From: a virus
Reading direction: 5' to 3' (one strand)
Length of the DNA: 40,690 nucleotides
IMG/VR virus record: IMGVR_UViG_3300025870_000029
Coordinates: 1-40,690 of that record
The number at the start of each line of letters is the position of its first letter. The first letter of the stretch is position 1. Positions 6,805-16,052 of this stretch are shown piece by piece. The notes under the pieces were generated by a model. That model had not been told where the DNA came from, did not search any database, and saw only the letters and a list, made by a program, of their open reading frames with translations. Position numbers and translations under genes: made by a program.

Positions 6805-9222
6805 ATGATTTACACTAATGTTAATAGTTCGTTTCCAAGTCAGGTGGTACCAGACGCAGAAAAGAATACTTTAGACTACGGTTATCAAGTTGGTAGAGCC
6901 ATTGAAAATGAATGGTTCAGAGGTGATCGTGGCTTAGGAGCTGGTGGTCGTTTTGGTAACAATTGGCAAGATTTCCACAGATTAAGGTTGTACGCTAGAG
7001 GCGAACAGTCAGTCGCTAAATACAAAGATGAATTATCTATTAACGGTGATTTATCTTATTTAAATTTAGACTGGAAACCAGTAGCTGTTTTATCTAAGTT
7101 TGTAGATATTGTTGTTAACGGTATGACTGATAAGGGTTATGAAATAAAATCATTTGCATCTGATCCTTACGCTATTAAAAAAAGAACTAATTTTGCTAAT
7201 AGAGCTTTAAGAGATATTAGGCAAAAAGAAAAAATAGAAGAACTAGGTGGTTTACTAGGTAGAGATCTTAGTGCTAGCGATGACGTTTCTAAACTACCTG
7301 ATAATGTTGAAGAGCTTGATTTGTATCTTCAGTTAAATTATAAACAAAGTATAGAAATAGCGGAAGAGGAAGCTATTAATAACGTTTTAGATTATAACAA
7401 ATACGAAGAAGTTAAAAAGCGTTTAGCTTACGATCTAGTTGTTTTAGGTATATCTGCTGTTAAAACAAATTTTAATTTAGCAAATGGTATTACTGTTGAG
7501 TATGTAGATCCTGCTAATTTAGTTTATTCATATACTGAAGATCCTAACTTTGAAGATATATATTACGTTGGTGAAGTTAAAAGTATTAGCTTAGAAGAAA
7601 TTAAAAAACAGTTTCCTTATTTAACAGATTCAGAATTAGAGGAAATACAAAAATATCCTGGTAACTCTAACTATACTAGAAATTATTACGGTCAAGATGA
7701 TCAATATAATAAAGTACAGGTTTTATTTTTTGAATATAAAACGTATCAAAATCAAGTTTTTAAAATAAAACAAACAGAGCAAGGTCTTGAAAAAGCTTTA
7801 GAAAAACCAGATACTTTTGAACCGCCTGAAAATGATAACTTTGAAAGAGTGCATCGGGCTATAGAAGTTTTGTATAGCGGGGCTAAAATACTAGGTCATG
7901 AAAAAATGCTTCAGTGGGAGTTATCTGAAAATATGACTAGACCTTTTAGCGATCAGACTAAGGTTGGAATGAATTATTCTATAAGTTCACCTAGAATGTA
8001 TAAAGGTAGAATAGATAGTTTAGTTTCTAAATGTATAGGGTTTGCCGATATGATACAGCTAACACATTTAAAAATACAACAAGTGCTAGCACGTATGGTA
8101 CCCGATGGCGTTTTTGTAGATGTAGATGGCTTAGCAGAAGTTGATCTTGGTAATGGTACTAACTATAATCCGCAAGAAGCGTTAAACATGTATTTCCAAA
8201 CTGGTAGTATTGTAGGTAGAAGTTTAACTCAAGATGGTGATCCAAATAGAGGTAAAGTACCAATACAAGAACTTCAGACATCTTCTGGTATACAAAAAAT
8301 ACAATCATTAGTGCAAACGTATCAGTATTATTTACAAATGATACGTGATGTAACCGGGCTTAACGAAGCTAGAGATGGCAGTAAACCCGATAAAGATTCA
8401 TTGGTTGGTTTACAAAAGCTAGCAGCGGCTGCTTCTAATACAGCTACAAAACATATACTTCAGTCGCTTATGTATTTAACAATACGTGCTTGTGAAAACA
8501 TAAGTCTTAGATTAGCTGATATGATGGCTTTTCCGCTTACTAAAAACGCTTTGTTGAAATCTATAAACAGTTTTAATGTAGCTACTTTAGAGGAAATTGA
8601 AAACCTATCCATGCATGAGTTTGGTATATTCTTAGAATTAGAACCTGAAGAAGAGGAAAAAAATAAACTAGAACAAAATATACAGATAGCTTTGCAAAAT
8701 CAATCAATAGAATTATCTGATGCTATTGATATTAGAGAAATACAAAATTTAAAACTAGCTAATCAATTTTTAAAGTATAGGCAAAAAATAAGAGATCAAG
8801 AAAAACAAAGAGCTAATATAATGAATATACAAGCTCAAGCCCAAGCCAACTCACAGTCAGCCGAAAAAGCTGCCATGGCTGAAGTTCAAAAGCAACAAGC
8901 TTTAACTGAAAGCAAATTACAACTTGAACAAGGTAAGTCTCAATTTGATATACAGAAAATGGAAATGGAAGCTCAAATAAAACGTCAGTTAATGGAGCAA
9001 AAGTTTCAATACGACATGCAGTTAGCTAGATTAGAAGTAGAAGCTCAAAAAGAAAAAGAAGATAAAATAGAAGATCGCAAAGACGAACGTGCTAGAATTA
9101 TAGGTACACAACAATCAGAAATGATTGCGCAGCGTCAAAACGATGAACTACCTAAAAACTTTGAGTCATCTGGATTTGACTCACTAGGAGGATTTGGACT
9201 TGAACAGTTTGAACCTCGTTGA
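6805..9222 (+). CDS. portal protein
   Basis: An 805-residue protein one base after the terL stop, the standard place for a portal gene. The portal forms the dodecameric ring at the capsid vertex through which DNA is packaged. Supporting features are an N-terminal region with DWKPVAVLSKFVDIVVNGM, the clip and stem region containing VTGLNEARDGSKPDKDSLVG (about 520-540) and the following helix rich in Ala (LQKLAAAASNTATKHILQSL). Residues about 621-780 form a long Gln/Glu/Lys-rich coiled coil, fitting an extended C-terminal barrel or helical crown. The family resembles portals of marine Bacteroidetes phages and crAss-like phages. Confidence 0.9.
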   Translation: MIYTNVNSSFPSQVVPDAEKNTLDYGYQVGRAIENEWFRGDRGLGAGGRFGNNWQDFHRLRLYARGEQSVAKYKDELSINGDLSYLNLDWKPVAVLSKFVDIVVNGMTDKGYEIKSFASDPYAIKKRTNFANRALRDIRQKEKIEELGGLLGRDLSASDDVSKLPDNVEELDLYLQLNYKQSIEIAEEEAINNVLDYNKYEEVKKRLAYDLVVLGISAVKTNFNLANGITVEYVDPANLVYSYTEDPNFEDIYYVGEVKSISLEEIKKQFPYLTDSELEEIQKYPGNSNYTRNYYGQDDQYNKVQVLFFEYKTYQNQVFKIKQTEQGLEKALEKPDTFEPPENDNFERVHRAIEVLYSGAKILGHEKMLQWELSENMTRPFSDQTKVGMNYSISSPRMYKGRIDSLVSKCIGFADMIQLTHLKIQQVLARMVPDGVFVDVDGLAEVDLGNGTNYNPQEALNMYFQTGSIVGRSLTQDGDPNRGKVPIQELQTSSGIQKIQSLVQTYQYYLQMIRDVTGLNEARDGSKPDKDSLVGLQKLAAAASNTATKHILQSLMYLTIRACENISLRLADMMAFPLTKNALLKSINSFNVATLEEIENLSMHEFGIFLELEPEEEEKNKLEQNIQIALQNQSIELSDAIDIREIQNLKLANQFLKYRQKIRDQEKQRANIMNIQAQAQANSQSAEKAAMAEVQKQQALTESKLQLEQGKSQFDIQKMEMEAQIKRQLMEQKFQYDMQLARLEVEAQKEKEDKIEDRKDERARIIGTQQSEMIAQRQNDELPKNFESSGFDSLGGFGLEQFEPR

Positions 9223-9255
9223 AAATAAAATCCTTTAATTTTATACTATTATATT

Positions 9256-10446
9256 ATGTCAACAGAAGTAAGACAAGAAGGAGAATTTAAAATGAAGACT
9301 CCTACTAAACCTAAAAACTTAGGTAAAAAAAACGAAGTAACTAAAATTGAAATACCTAAAGAAGGTATTGAATCTCAAGTAGAGGTAATTCCTGAGGTTA
9401 CTAAAGTAGAAATAAAAAGCGAAGATGCCGTTCAAACACAAGAGACAGATGATAGCGATGCTATTATCGAAGAGTCCAAATACAGTAGCGACAGCGAGGA
9501 AGTGGCTGAAGAAATACGGGCCACCGACGAAGGAGTAGAATCTCCTTTAACTGTAATTGAAGATACTGAAGAAGAGCAAGAAGTTGTTAAAGAACAAATA
9601 CAACAACCAGTTGTAGAACAAAAACAACTACCAGAAAATATTGACAAGCTAGTTACTTTTATGGAAGAAACTGGTGGAACTGTACAAGACTATGTTAGGC
9701 TTAATGCAGATTATACCAACGTTGATAGTAAAACTTTAATTAGTGAATATTATAAACAAACTAAACCACACTTAGATTCTGAAGATGTAAGTCTTTTACT
9801 AGAAGACTTTGATTATGACGAAGATATAGATGAACCAAAAGATATACGCAAAAAGAAAATTGCGTTCAAAGAGGAGGCTGCAAAAGCTAAAGACTTTCTT
9901 GAAGGCTTAAAAGGTAAATATTACGACGAGATCAAGTTGAGACCGGGCGTAACCCAAGAGCAACAAAAAGCATTAGACTTTTTCAACCGATACAATGAAG
10001 AACAACAAGCTAATTTAGCTAAGCATGAGGTTTTTAAACAAAAAACTGAACAGTTATTAAACGATGATTTCAAAGGTTTTGATTTCAATGTAAGTAACAA
10101 AAAGTTTAGATATGGTGTTAAAAATCCATCACAGGTAGTAGAGCAACAATCTAATATTTCAAATTTTATTAAGACGTTCTTAAATGACAAAGGAGAAATA
10201 CAAGATGCTAAAGGCTACCACAAGGCTTTATACGCTGCGCGAAACGCTGATACTATAGCTCAACATTTTTATGAGCAAGGAAAAGCTGACGCTGTTAAAG
10301 ATGTTATGGCTAAATCGAAAAACATTTCGACTGAGCCTCGTCAAACAGCTGCTGGTGAAGTATTTGTTAATGGGATTAAAGTTAAAGCAATGAGCGGTGT
10401 TGATTCTTCAAAATTGAAAATCAAAAAAATAACAATCAAAAAATAA
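9256..10446 (+). CDS. putative capsid scaffolding protein
   Basis: A 396-residue, strongly acidic and low-complexity protein between portal and major capsid genes, the usual position of scaffold. The first 130 residues are rich in Glu, Val, Thr and Ser (for example EEVAEEIRATDEGVESP) and look disordered. The middle is helical and the C-terminus is short and basic (KLKIKKITIKK), the type of tail that scaffolds use to dock on coat protein. No protease signature was seen. The leader before the ATG (9234-9255) is closely similar to that of the gene at 11997. Confidence 0.75.
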   Translation: MSTEVRQEGEFKMKTPTKPKNLGKKNEVTKIEIPKEGIESQVEVIPEVTKVEIKSEDAVQTQETDDSDAIIEESKYSSDSEEVAEEIRATDEGVESPLTVIEDTEEEQEVVKEQIQQPVVEQKQLPENIDKLVTFMEETGGTVQDYVRLNADYTNVDSKTLISEYYKQTKPHLDSEDVSLLLEDFDYDEDIDEPKDIRKKKIAFKEEAAKAKDFLEGLKGKYYDEIKLRPGVTQEQQKALDFFNRYNEEQQANLAKHEVFKQKTEQLLNDDFKGFDFNVSNKKFRYGVKNPSQVVEQQSNISNFIKTFLNDKGEIQDAKGYHKALYAARNADTIAQHFYEQGKADAVKDVMAKSKNISTEPRQTAAGEVFVNGIKVKAMSGVDSSKLKIKKITIKK

Positions 10447-10457
10447 AATAAATAATT

Positions 10458-11918
10458 ATGGCTACTATAAGTCCTTTATTTGGGAGTATTGTCCCAAGTC
10501 AATCACAACAATTGCTAGATACTAACTTCCTTTCGTTTAACGGAGGATCTGGCGCTGGCGATTCTGATACATTCGCACAACAGTATCTACCTGAGATCTA
10601 CGAACAAGAAGTAGAGCGCTATGGAAACCGCACGTTATCTGGTTTCTTACGTATGGTAGGAGCTGAAATGCCTATGAGTTCTGATCAGGTTATCTGGTCT
10701 GAACAAAACCGTTTACACATCGCATACGACGACTGTACTAATGATGGTGCTAATGCTATTACTATTCCTCTTCAAGCCGGAGTAAACAATGTTATTTCTG
10801 TAAATTCTACAGTTGTACTTATTGATAAGCTAGGTGCTGAGCTAAAAGCTGTAGTAACTGGTTCTGATATCGGTACGGTAGGTGTTGGTGCTGTTGTAAC
10901 AGTAGCTCCTTATACAGCTGCAGATACATCTAGTCTAGCTGGAACTGGCGTAAAAATGTTTGTATACGGTTCTGAATACGACAAAGGTTCTTCTACACCA
11001 AATTACTCAGCCGCTAATACTAGTGGTTATGTAAGTGTAGATCCTTCTTTTACTCAATTTTCTAATTCACCAATTATTATTCGAAGCAAATATGTTGTTT
11101 CTGGTTCTGACACTGCTCAGATTGGTTGGGTTGAAGTTGCTACTGAAGATGGAACTGGAGGATATCTATGGTATCTAAAAGCTGAATCTGAAACCCGCTT
11201 ACGTTTCGAAGATTATCTTGAAATGAGCGTAGTTGAAGGTGAAAAAGCTGCTACTGGTTCTGCTGCTGAAACTGCAAAGTTTAAAGGTACGCAAGGTTTG
11301 TTTGCTGCTATTAAAGACCGTGGTAACGTAGAAGCTGGTTACAATGCAGGAACTGGCCAACTTGGTTCGTTTGATGACATTCTTAGAAACCTAGATACTC
11401 AAGGAGCTATTGAAGAAAACATGCTTTTCTTAAATCGCGAAACTGCGCTAGGATTTGACGATATGCTCGCTGGAATTTCTGATGGTGGTAATGGCGGTAC
11501 TGCTTATGGTTTGTTTGAAAACTCTGAAGATATGGCGTTAAACTTAGGTTTTAGCGGTTTCCGTAGAGGTTCTTACGATTTCTATAAGACTGACTGGAAA
11601 TATCTAAATGATGCTTCTACTCGTGGTGCTATTGATAACGGAGCTGGAGGATACGGTATAAGTGCTATTGATGGAGTTTTGATTCCAGCTGGTACATCAA
11701 CTGTATACGATCAAGTTCTTGGTAGTAACATACGTCGTCCATTCTTACACGTACGATATAGAGCGTCGCAGACTGACGATCGTCGTATGAAGTCTTGGTT
11801 GACTGGATCTGTTGGCGGTGCTTACACATCTGATCTTGACGCGATGGAAGTAAACTTCCTATCTGAAAGATGTTTATGTGTGCAAGGTGCTAACAACTTT
11901 GTATTGTTTACCAAGTAG
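10458..11918 (+). CDS. major capsid protein (HK97-fold expected)
   Basis: A 486-residue protein that forms the capsid shell. The N-terminus has IVPSQSQQLLDTNFLSFNG and then YLPEIYEQEVERYGNRTLSG and MPMSSDQVIWSEQNRLH, which resemble major capsid proteins of marine Bacteroidetes phages. The middle is beta-rich with Val/Thr/Gly strands, and the C-terminus ends FLSERCLCVQGANNFVLFTK. Codon choice differs from neighbouring genes: CGT and CGC arginines and TTC, TAC and AAC are common here, as expected for a very highly expressed gene. It is followed by a strong hairpin at 11939. Assigned by position, size and family pattern. Confidence 0.9.
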   Translation: MATISPLFGSIVPSQSQQLLDTNFLSFNGGSGAGDSDTFAQQYLPEIYEQEVERYGNRTLSGFLRMVGAEMPMSSDQVIWSEQNRLHIAYDDCTNDGANAITIPLQAGVNNVISVNSTVVLIDKLGAELKAVVTGSDIGTVGVGAVVTVAPYTAADTSSLAGTGVKMFVYGSEYDKGSSTPNYSAANTSGYVSVDPSFTQFSNSPIIIRSKYVVSGSDTAQIGWVEVATEDGTGGYLWYLKAESETRLRFEDYLEMSVVEGEKAATGSAAETAKFKGTQGLFAAIKDRGNVEAGYNAGTGQLGSFDDILRNLDTQGAIEENMLFLNRETALGFDDMLAGISDGGNGGTAYGLFENSEDMALNLGFSGFRRGSYDFYKTDWKYLNDASTRGAIDNGAGGYGISAIDGVLIPAGTSTVYDQVLGSNIRRPFLHVRYRASQTDDRRMKSWLTGSVGGAYTSDLDAMEVNFLSERCLCVQGANNFVLFTK

Positions 11919-11938
11919 TAATTAGTTATGTAGTATTT

Positions 11939-11972
11939 ACCCTCGTCTTACCGACGGGGGTAATTATTACCC
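11939..11972 (+). terminator. hairpin after the capsid gene with overlapping palindrome
   Basis: ACCCTCGTC (11939-11947) pairs with GACGGGGGT (11953-11961) over nine positions with one G-T wobble and a TTACC loop. A second inverted repeat, GGGTAAT-T-ATTACCC, is perfect at 11958-11972 and shares its left arm with the first hairpin, so the two cannot fold fully at once. There is no long T run, so it may be a weak terminator, a processing site or a stabilising 3' end for capsid mRNA. Confidence 0.65.
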
Positions 11973-11996
11973 TTATAAATTTTATTATATTATATT

Positions 11997-12767
11997 ATGT
12001 CAAAAGAAAAAGAAGTCCCAAGCGTAGAAAAAGGTTGGGAAATTAAAGATAGAACGTATTTTGTAACAGGTCAATATAAACCACTAACATTTAGAATACC
12101 ATCTAAACACAGTGCAAAAAAACCTTTATTATGGTACGACGAATCAAATCAAACAACAAGAGAACTTAGGTTTGCTACAAACATGAACAGTCCATTTAAA
12201 GATGAGCAAAATGGAGAAGCAACTTTAGGCACTATACTTTTTAAAGATGGTGCGTTAGTAGTTCGTAAAAACCAGCAAGCTTTACAAAAGCTTTTATCTT
12301 TGTATCACCCTATGAGAAACAAAAGATACAAAGAGTTTGACTCTAAAATTGAAGCTAAAAATGAGCTTGATACGATGGAGTTGCAAATTGACGCTCTCAA
12401 TGCAGCTAGAGGTATGGAGGTAGAACATCTAGAAGCTATAATGAGAGTTGAAGTTGGTAGCAAAGTTAGCACAATGTCTTCTAAAGAATTAAAAAGAGAT
12501 TCGCTTATTTTCGCTAGACAAAACCCAGTTTTGTTTTTAGAGTTAGCTAAAGATGAAAACGTTCAGCTTAGAAACTTTGCAATATTAGCTACTGAAGCTA
12601 AGATTATAAAGCTAGCTCAAGACCAACGTTCATTTACTTGGGCATCAAATGGTAAGAAGCTTATGAGTGTTCCATTTGAAGAAAATCCTTACTCTGCTAT
12701 GGCAGCTTTCTTTAAGACAGATGAAGGCGTAGAAGTTTTCAAATCTATCGAGAAAAAGTTAAAATAA
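11997..12767 (+). CDS. virion structural protein (post-capsid gene)
   Basis: A 256-residue protein directly after the major capsid gene. The N-terminal part contains FRIPSKHSAKKPLLWYDESN, then LRFATNMNSPFKDEQNG, a helical middle (ELDTMELQIDALNAARGMEV), KRDSLIFARQNPVLFLELA and a C-terminal NPYSAMAAFFKTDEGVE. This combination matches a family found beside the capsid gene of marine Bacteroidetes and crAss-like phages and annotated as structural. A head-completion or minor capsid role fits the position. It is bracketed by two hairpins, so its expression may be set separately from capsid protein. Confidence 0.75.
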   Translation: MSKEKEVPSVEKGWEIKDRTYFVTGQYKPLTFRIPSKHSAKKPLLWYDESNQTTRELRFATNMNSPFKDEQNGEATLGTILFKDGALVVRKNQQALQKLLSLYHPMRNKRYKEFDSKIEAKNELDTMELQIDALNAARGMEVEHLEAIMRVEVGSKVSTMSSKELKRDSLIFARQNPVLFLELAKDENVQLRNFAILATEAKIIKLAQDQRSFTWASNGKKLMSVPFEENPYSAMAAFFKTDEGVEVFKSIEKKLK

Positions 12768-12782
12768 CATGTAACAATAGTA

Positions 12783-12805
12783 TAGGGCCCGTTCACTCGG
12801 GCCTA
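12783..12805 (+). terminator. GC-rich hairpin between structural genes
   Basis: TAGG-(G)-CCCG at 12783-12791 pairs with CGGGCCTA at 12798-12805 with one bulged G and a TTCACT loop. It stands out against the A/T-rich surroundings. There is no U run after it, so it may act as a partial terminator, a processing site or an mRNA stabiliser between the gene at 11997 and the connector genes. Confidence 0.6.
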
Positions 12806-12834
12806 ATACGCCCAACAAAAATAAATAATTAAAA

Positions 12835-13524
12835 ATGGCTATAAACGTAAATCAGGTATACAAAGCCGTGCTCGTGGTATTGCAACAAGAAAAAAGAGGT
12901 GTACTTACACCTGCTGAGTTTAATAAAATTGCTACACAAGCACAGCAAGAAATATTCACAGAGTACTTTGACGAGCTTAATCAACTGTTAAGACAACCTC
13001 AGACTAGTCTAGCGTATGCTGATAGATATGCGTTATTAGACGAAAAAATATCTTTGTTTAAAACATCCGCGACTGTAAGTATTAATGCTAATAAAGTATC
13101 TGTACCCGTGCAAGTTCAAGAACTAGGCACTGTTGTATACAATAATAGAGAAGTTCAAAGAATACAAAAATACGAAGTATACACAACAAACATATCACCG
13201 CTTACAAAACCTACAGAATTTTATCCGGTATACACATACGAGGCCGGCGAGATAGAATTATATCCTAACCCATTAACTGGTAGTGTTACTTTAAACTTTT
13301 TAAAGTTTCCAGCTGACGTTAAATGGGGCTTTACTATCGATACAGAGCTTGGTAATTATATCTACAACGAACAAGCTTCAACTCAATTTGAAATACATAA
13401 ATCAGACCAACCTCTTTTAATAGATAAAATATTAGGTTATGCAGGTGTAATGAGTAGAGATCAATTAGCTTTACAATTAGCAGCTAGCAAAGAGCAACAA
13501 ATAGACGTAGACGGACAAAAATAA
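12835..13524 (+). CDS. connector/tail-adaptor protein A (first copy)
   Basis: A 229-residue protein that begins MAINVNQVYKAVLVVLQQEK and continues TPAEFNKIATQAQQEIF and YFDELNQLLRQPQ. It is clearly paralogous to the 234-residue protein at 14124, which begins MAINVNNVYQTVLLILNKEQ with the same order of motifs. The first half is helical and the second half is strand-rich (PTEFYPVYTYEAGEIELYPN). Its place after the head genes and its pairing with gene B suggest a ring or adaptor protein of the head-tail connector; exact role is inference. Confidence 0.75.
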   Translation: MAINVNQVYKAVLVVLQQEKRGVLTPAEFNKIATQAQQEIFTEYFDELNQLLRQPQTSLAYADRYALLDEKISLFKTSATVSINANKVSVPVQVQELGTVVYNNREVQRIQKYEVYTTNISPLTKPTEFYPVYTYEAGEIELYPNPLTGSVTLNFLKFPADVKWGFTIDTELGNYIYNEQASTQFEIHKSDQPLLIDKILGYAGVMSRDQLALQLAASKEQQIDVDGQK

Positions 13525-13530
13525 TAAATC

Positions 13531-14112
13531 ATGGCAACAACTATATCAAACGCTTTTATATCGCTTAATGATATTATAAACAACTTTTTAATATCATACA
13601 CAGGACCTGGTAAATTAATACCAGACGCTGTAAGAACTGAGGTTATATTCCATGCTCGTAGATGCTTACAGGAGTTTGCTTATGAAACTTTAAAAAGTCA
13701 ATTTACTGAAGGTCCTACAACTGTAACATCCGGAATTGCTGTTGATTTGCCGGCTGATTTTGTAGCTGTTATATCAGCTAGTATCAAAATTGGTAGTACA
13801 ACATTTCCTCTTGAAGATACTTCTTCACCTTCTCCAAGCACTGGTCAATATTATATAAACTATATAAATAAAACAATAACATATGGTGATTCAGGTGATG
13901 CAACTTTAACATATCTCTCTAACGCTCTTACTACAGATGAGTCAGCTGCTATACCTAAATTAGCAGAAGAAGCTTTATACTCTTGCATGATATATTCTAT
14001 ACTTGCTAATAGAGAGAATACAAGACCAGACGTTTTACAAAGATTACTTATAGAAAAAACCGACAAGCTAGACAAAGCTAAATCAAGACTAGTCTTTACT
14101 AACTTCGACTAA
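13531..14112 (+). CDS. connector/tail-adaptor protein B (first copy)
   Basis: A 193-residue protein with the motifs AFISLNDIINNFLISYTGPG, KLIPDAVRTEVIFHARRCLQ and EFAYETLKSQ, followed by a strand-rich middle and a C-terminal helix containing IPKLAEEALYSCMIYSILAN. The same motifs occur in the longer protein at 14832, which makes this the short member of a duplicated pair. The helical bundle plus beta segment resembles P22 gp4-like or T7 gp11-like connector proteins in pattern, known to join portal and tail. This function is an inference from position and pattern. Confidence 0.75.
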   Translation: MATTISNAFISLNDIINNFLISYTGPGKLIPDAVRTEVIFHARRCLQEFAYETLKSQFTEGPTTVTSGIAVDLPADFVAVISASIKIGSTTFPLEDTSSPSPSTGQYYINYINKTITYGDSGDATLTYLSNALTTDESAAIPKLAEEALYSCMIYSILANRENTRPDVLQRLLIEKTDKLDKAKSRLVFTNFD

Positions 14113-14123
14113 AATAAAATAGC

Positions 14124-14828
14124 ATGGCGATTAACGTAAACAACGTGTATCAAACTGTGTTGCTTATATTAAACAAAGAGCAGCGCGGTTATATGACGCC
14201 TGATGAGTTTAATAAAACAGCTACACAGGTTCAATTAGAAATATTTAAAAAATATTTTGAGGACTTAAATCAATCTAGTAGAGTTCCTCAAAATGATATG
14301 GATTACGCTGATAGGACTGATGGTATAGATGAAAAAATGTCTTTATTTAGAAGAAGAAAAACTGTTAATAGAGACACAGACATAGGTAGTGACGTTTATA
14401 GATTAGGAACTGTAACTTATGACGGTACTGTAGGTGCTGCCGCGGGTTATGAAATTGAATTACAAAGACTTCAAAGAAACGCTTACTACAACGTTTTAAA
14501 ATCAGATCTTACTTTACCTAACGAAAATTACCCTGTATATCTTTTTCAAGACAATAAAATATTATCTAACCCAACCAGCATAACTAGCGTTAATTTAGAT
14601 TATATAAGAAGACCAGATGATGTTGTATGGGGTTTTACCAAAGACATAACCACACAGGTTTTGGTACACTCTCCTAACAATAGCACTGATTTTGAAATAG
14701 ACGAAACAGAACAAACTGAAGTTGTGCTTAGAATATTAGCATATGCTGGTATAGTTATAAGAGATCCACAAATAGTACAAGCCGCTAATCAAGCCGTTCA
14801 AGCTGAAAACGTAAATGAAAGAAGTTAA
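14124..14828 (+). CDS. connector/tail-adaptor protein A' (second copy)
   Basis: A 234-residue paralogue of the protein at 12835. Both share MAINVN-VY at the N-terminus, a TP-EFNK-ATQ-Q-EIF core, YADR and DEK-SLF in the same order. The second half has diverged; it keeps ENYPVYLFQDNKILSNP and a DDVVWGFTKD strand matching the KWGFTID of the first copy. Retention of both copies suggests they occupy different positions in the tail or connector rather than being redundant. The start is 11 bases after the end of B. Confidence 0.75.
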   Translation: MAINVNNVYQTVLLILNKEQRGYMTPDEFNKTATQVQLEIFKKYFEDLNQSSRVPQNDMDYADRTDGIDEKMSLFRRRKTVNRDTDIGSDVYRLGTVTYDGTVGAAAGYEIELQRLQRNAYYNVLKSDLTLPNENYPVYLFQDNKILSNPTSITSVNLDYIRRPDDVVWGFTKDITTQVLVHSPNNSTDFEIDETEQTEVVLRILAYAGIVIRDPQIVQAANQAVQAENVNERS

Positions 14829-14831
14829 TAA

Positions 14832-16046
14832 ATGGGACTATTAAAAGAAAACAATAGACAGTATTACGAAGGCGCGCAAGGTTTTCAGGGCAATGGATCT
14901 AACAAAAGCTTTACTACAACGTTTAACACTGATTTAGTATTTGGATCGGCAAGTAATACTAATGTAAACTATGCTTTAAATAATTTTAAAATATATACTA
15001 GCACTAATGCTATTCCTGGAACTTGGTCTGAGGTTGTTTCTGGTTATACCGTAAATAGTAACACTATTACATTTGATATAGCCCCAGCTGATTTACTATA
15101 TATAGTTGTTCAACTTAAAAAATTAGACGGTGGTAATTACGCTAGTACATTTCAAGAAAAAGCCTATGGTGATACTGTAGAAAAAAACTATGGTTCATAT
15201 AGTTATATATCTTTAGATGATGTCGTGAATAACTTTTTAGTAGCTTATGTAGGTGATGGTAAACTTATACCAAGTGTTAAAAGAACTGACGTAGTGTTTC
15301 ACGTTAAACGTGGACTTCAAGAGTTTAGCTATGATACTTTAAAAAGCGTAAACAAACTAGAGGTTACTGTGCCTCACAACTTAAGCATACCAATACCTCA
15401 AGATTATGTTAACTATGTTAATTTATATTGGATAGATAACTCAGGCGTTAAACACGTTATAATGCCAGGGGATATGCTCACTACTAAACCCACAGGTGTT
15501 TTTGCAGATGATAATCAAGGAGTTCCTATTCAAGATGATTTTGGTAATAGCGTTGAAACAACTTCTATAACAAACGATCGCTGGAAAAACAACTTCTTTA
15601 AAAACGCAAACAATCAAGACTTACTTAACGATACTATATTAGGCTGGGAATATTACTATGGCTATCCAGAGTTTGGCTACGGCCAGTTATTTGGGTTAGA
15701 TCCGCAGTTTGCTAATGCTAATGGCTACTTCAATATAGACGAAAGATACAATAAGTTTTCTTTTTCTGCTAATCTAGTAGATAGAATAGTTGTATTAGAA
15801 TACATCTCTGATGGTCTTGCAACTAATGAAGATACTAAGATACCTAAAATGGCAGAAGAAGCTATCTACGCTCACGTATCGCATGCTATATTAGCTTCTA
15901 GAATAAATCAAAACGAATATGTAATTCAACGTTTAAAGAAAGAACGTAGCGCTAAACTTAGAAATGCTAAAATACGTTTATCAAACACCAAGCTTAACGA
16001 AATAGTACAGGTTACACGAGGCAAATCTAAATGGATTAAACACTAA
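14832..16046 (+). CDS. connector/tail-adaptor protein B' (second copy, extended)
   Basis: A 404-residue protein. Residues 1-120 form a strand-rich extension absent from the short copy (FTTTFNTDLVFGSASNTNVN, then FDIAPADLLYIVVQLKKLDG). From about 125 it matches gene B: SYISLDDVVNNFLVAYVGDG, KLIPSVKRTDVVFHVKRGLQ, EFSYDTLKS and later IPKMAEEAIYAHVSHAILAS. Between these anchors it has a Tyr/Asn-rich insertion (WEYYYGYPEFGYGQLFGLDP). The extension may contact the next tail component, the 1144-residue protein that follows. This is a paralogous, elaborated copy. Confidence 0.78.
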   Translation: MGLLKENNRQYYEGAQGFQGNGSNKSFTTTFNTDLVFGSASNTNVNYALNNFKIYTSTNAIPGTWSEVVSGYTVNSNTITFDIAPADLLYIVVQLKKLDGGNYASTFQEKAYGDTVEKNYGSYSYISLDDVVNNFLVAYVGDGKLIPSVKRTDVVFHVKRGLQEFSYDTLKSVNKLEVTVPHNLSIPIPQDYVNYVNLYWIDNSGVKHVIMPGDMLTTKPTGVFADDNQGVPIQDDFGNSVETTSITNDRWKNNFFKNANNQDLLNDTILGWEYYYGYPEFGYGQLFGLDPQFANANGYFNIDERYNKFSFSANLVDRIVVLEYISDGLATNEDTKIPKMAEEAIYAHVSHAILASRINQNEYVIQRLKKERSAKLRNAKIRLSNTKLNEIVQVTRGKSKWIKH

Positions 16047-16052
16047 AATTAA

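Larger units (their letters stand above)
12835..16046 (+). repeat. tandem duplication of a two-gene connector module (A-B-A'-B')
   Basis: Two adjacent pairs of genes encode paralogous proteins in the same order: 12835 with 14124 (A and A') and 13531 with 14832 (B and B'). The similarity is at protein level; nucleotide sequences have diverged, so the duplication is old. B' has gained about 120 residues at the N-terminus and an insertion in the middle compared with B. Confidence 0.85.
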
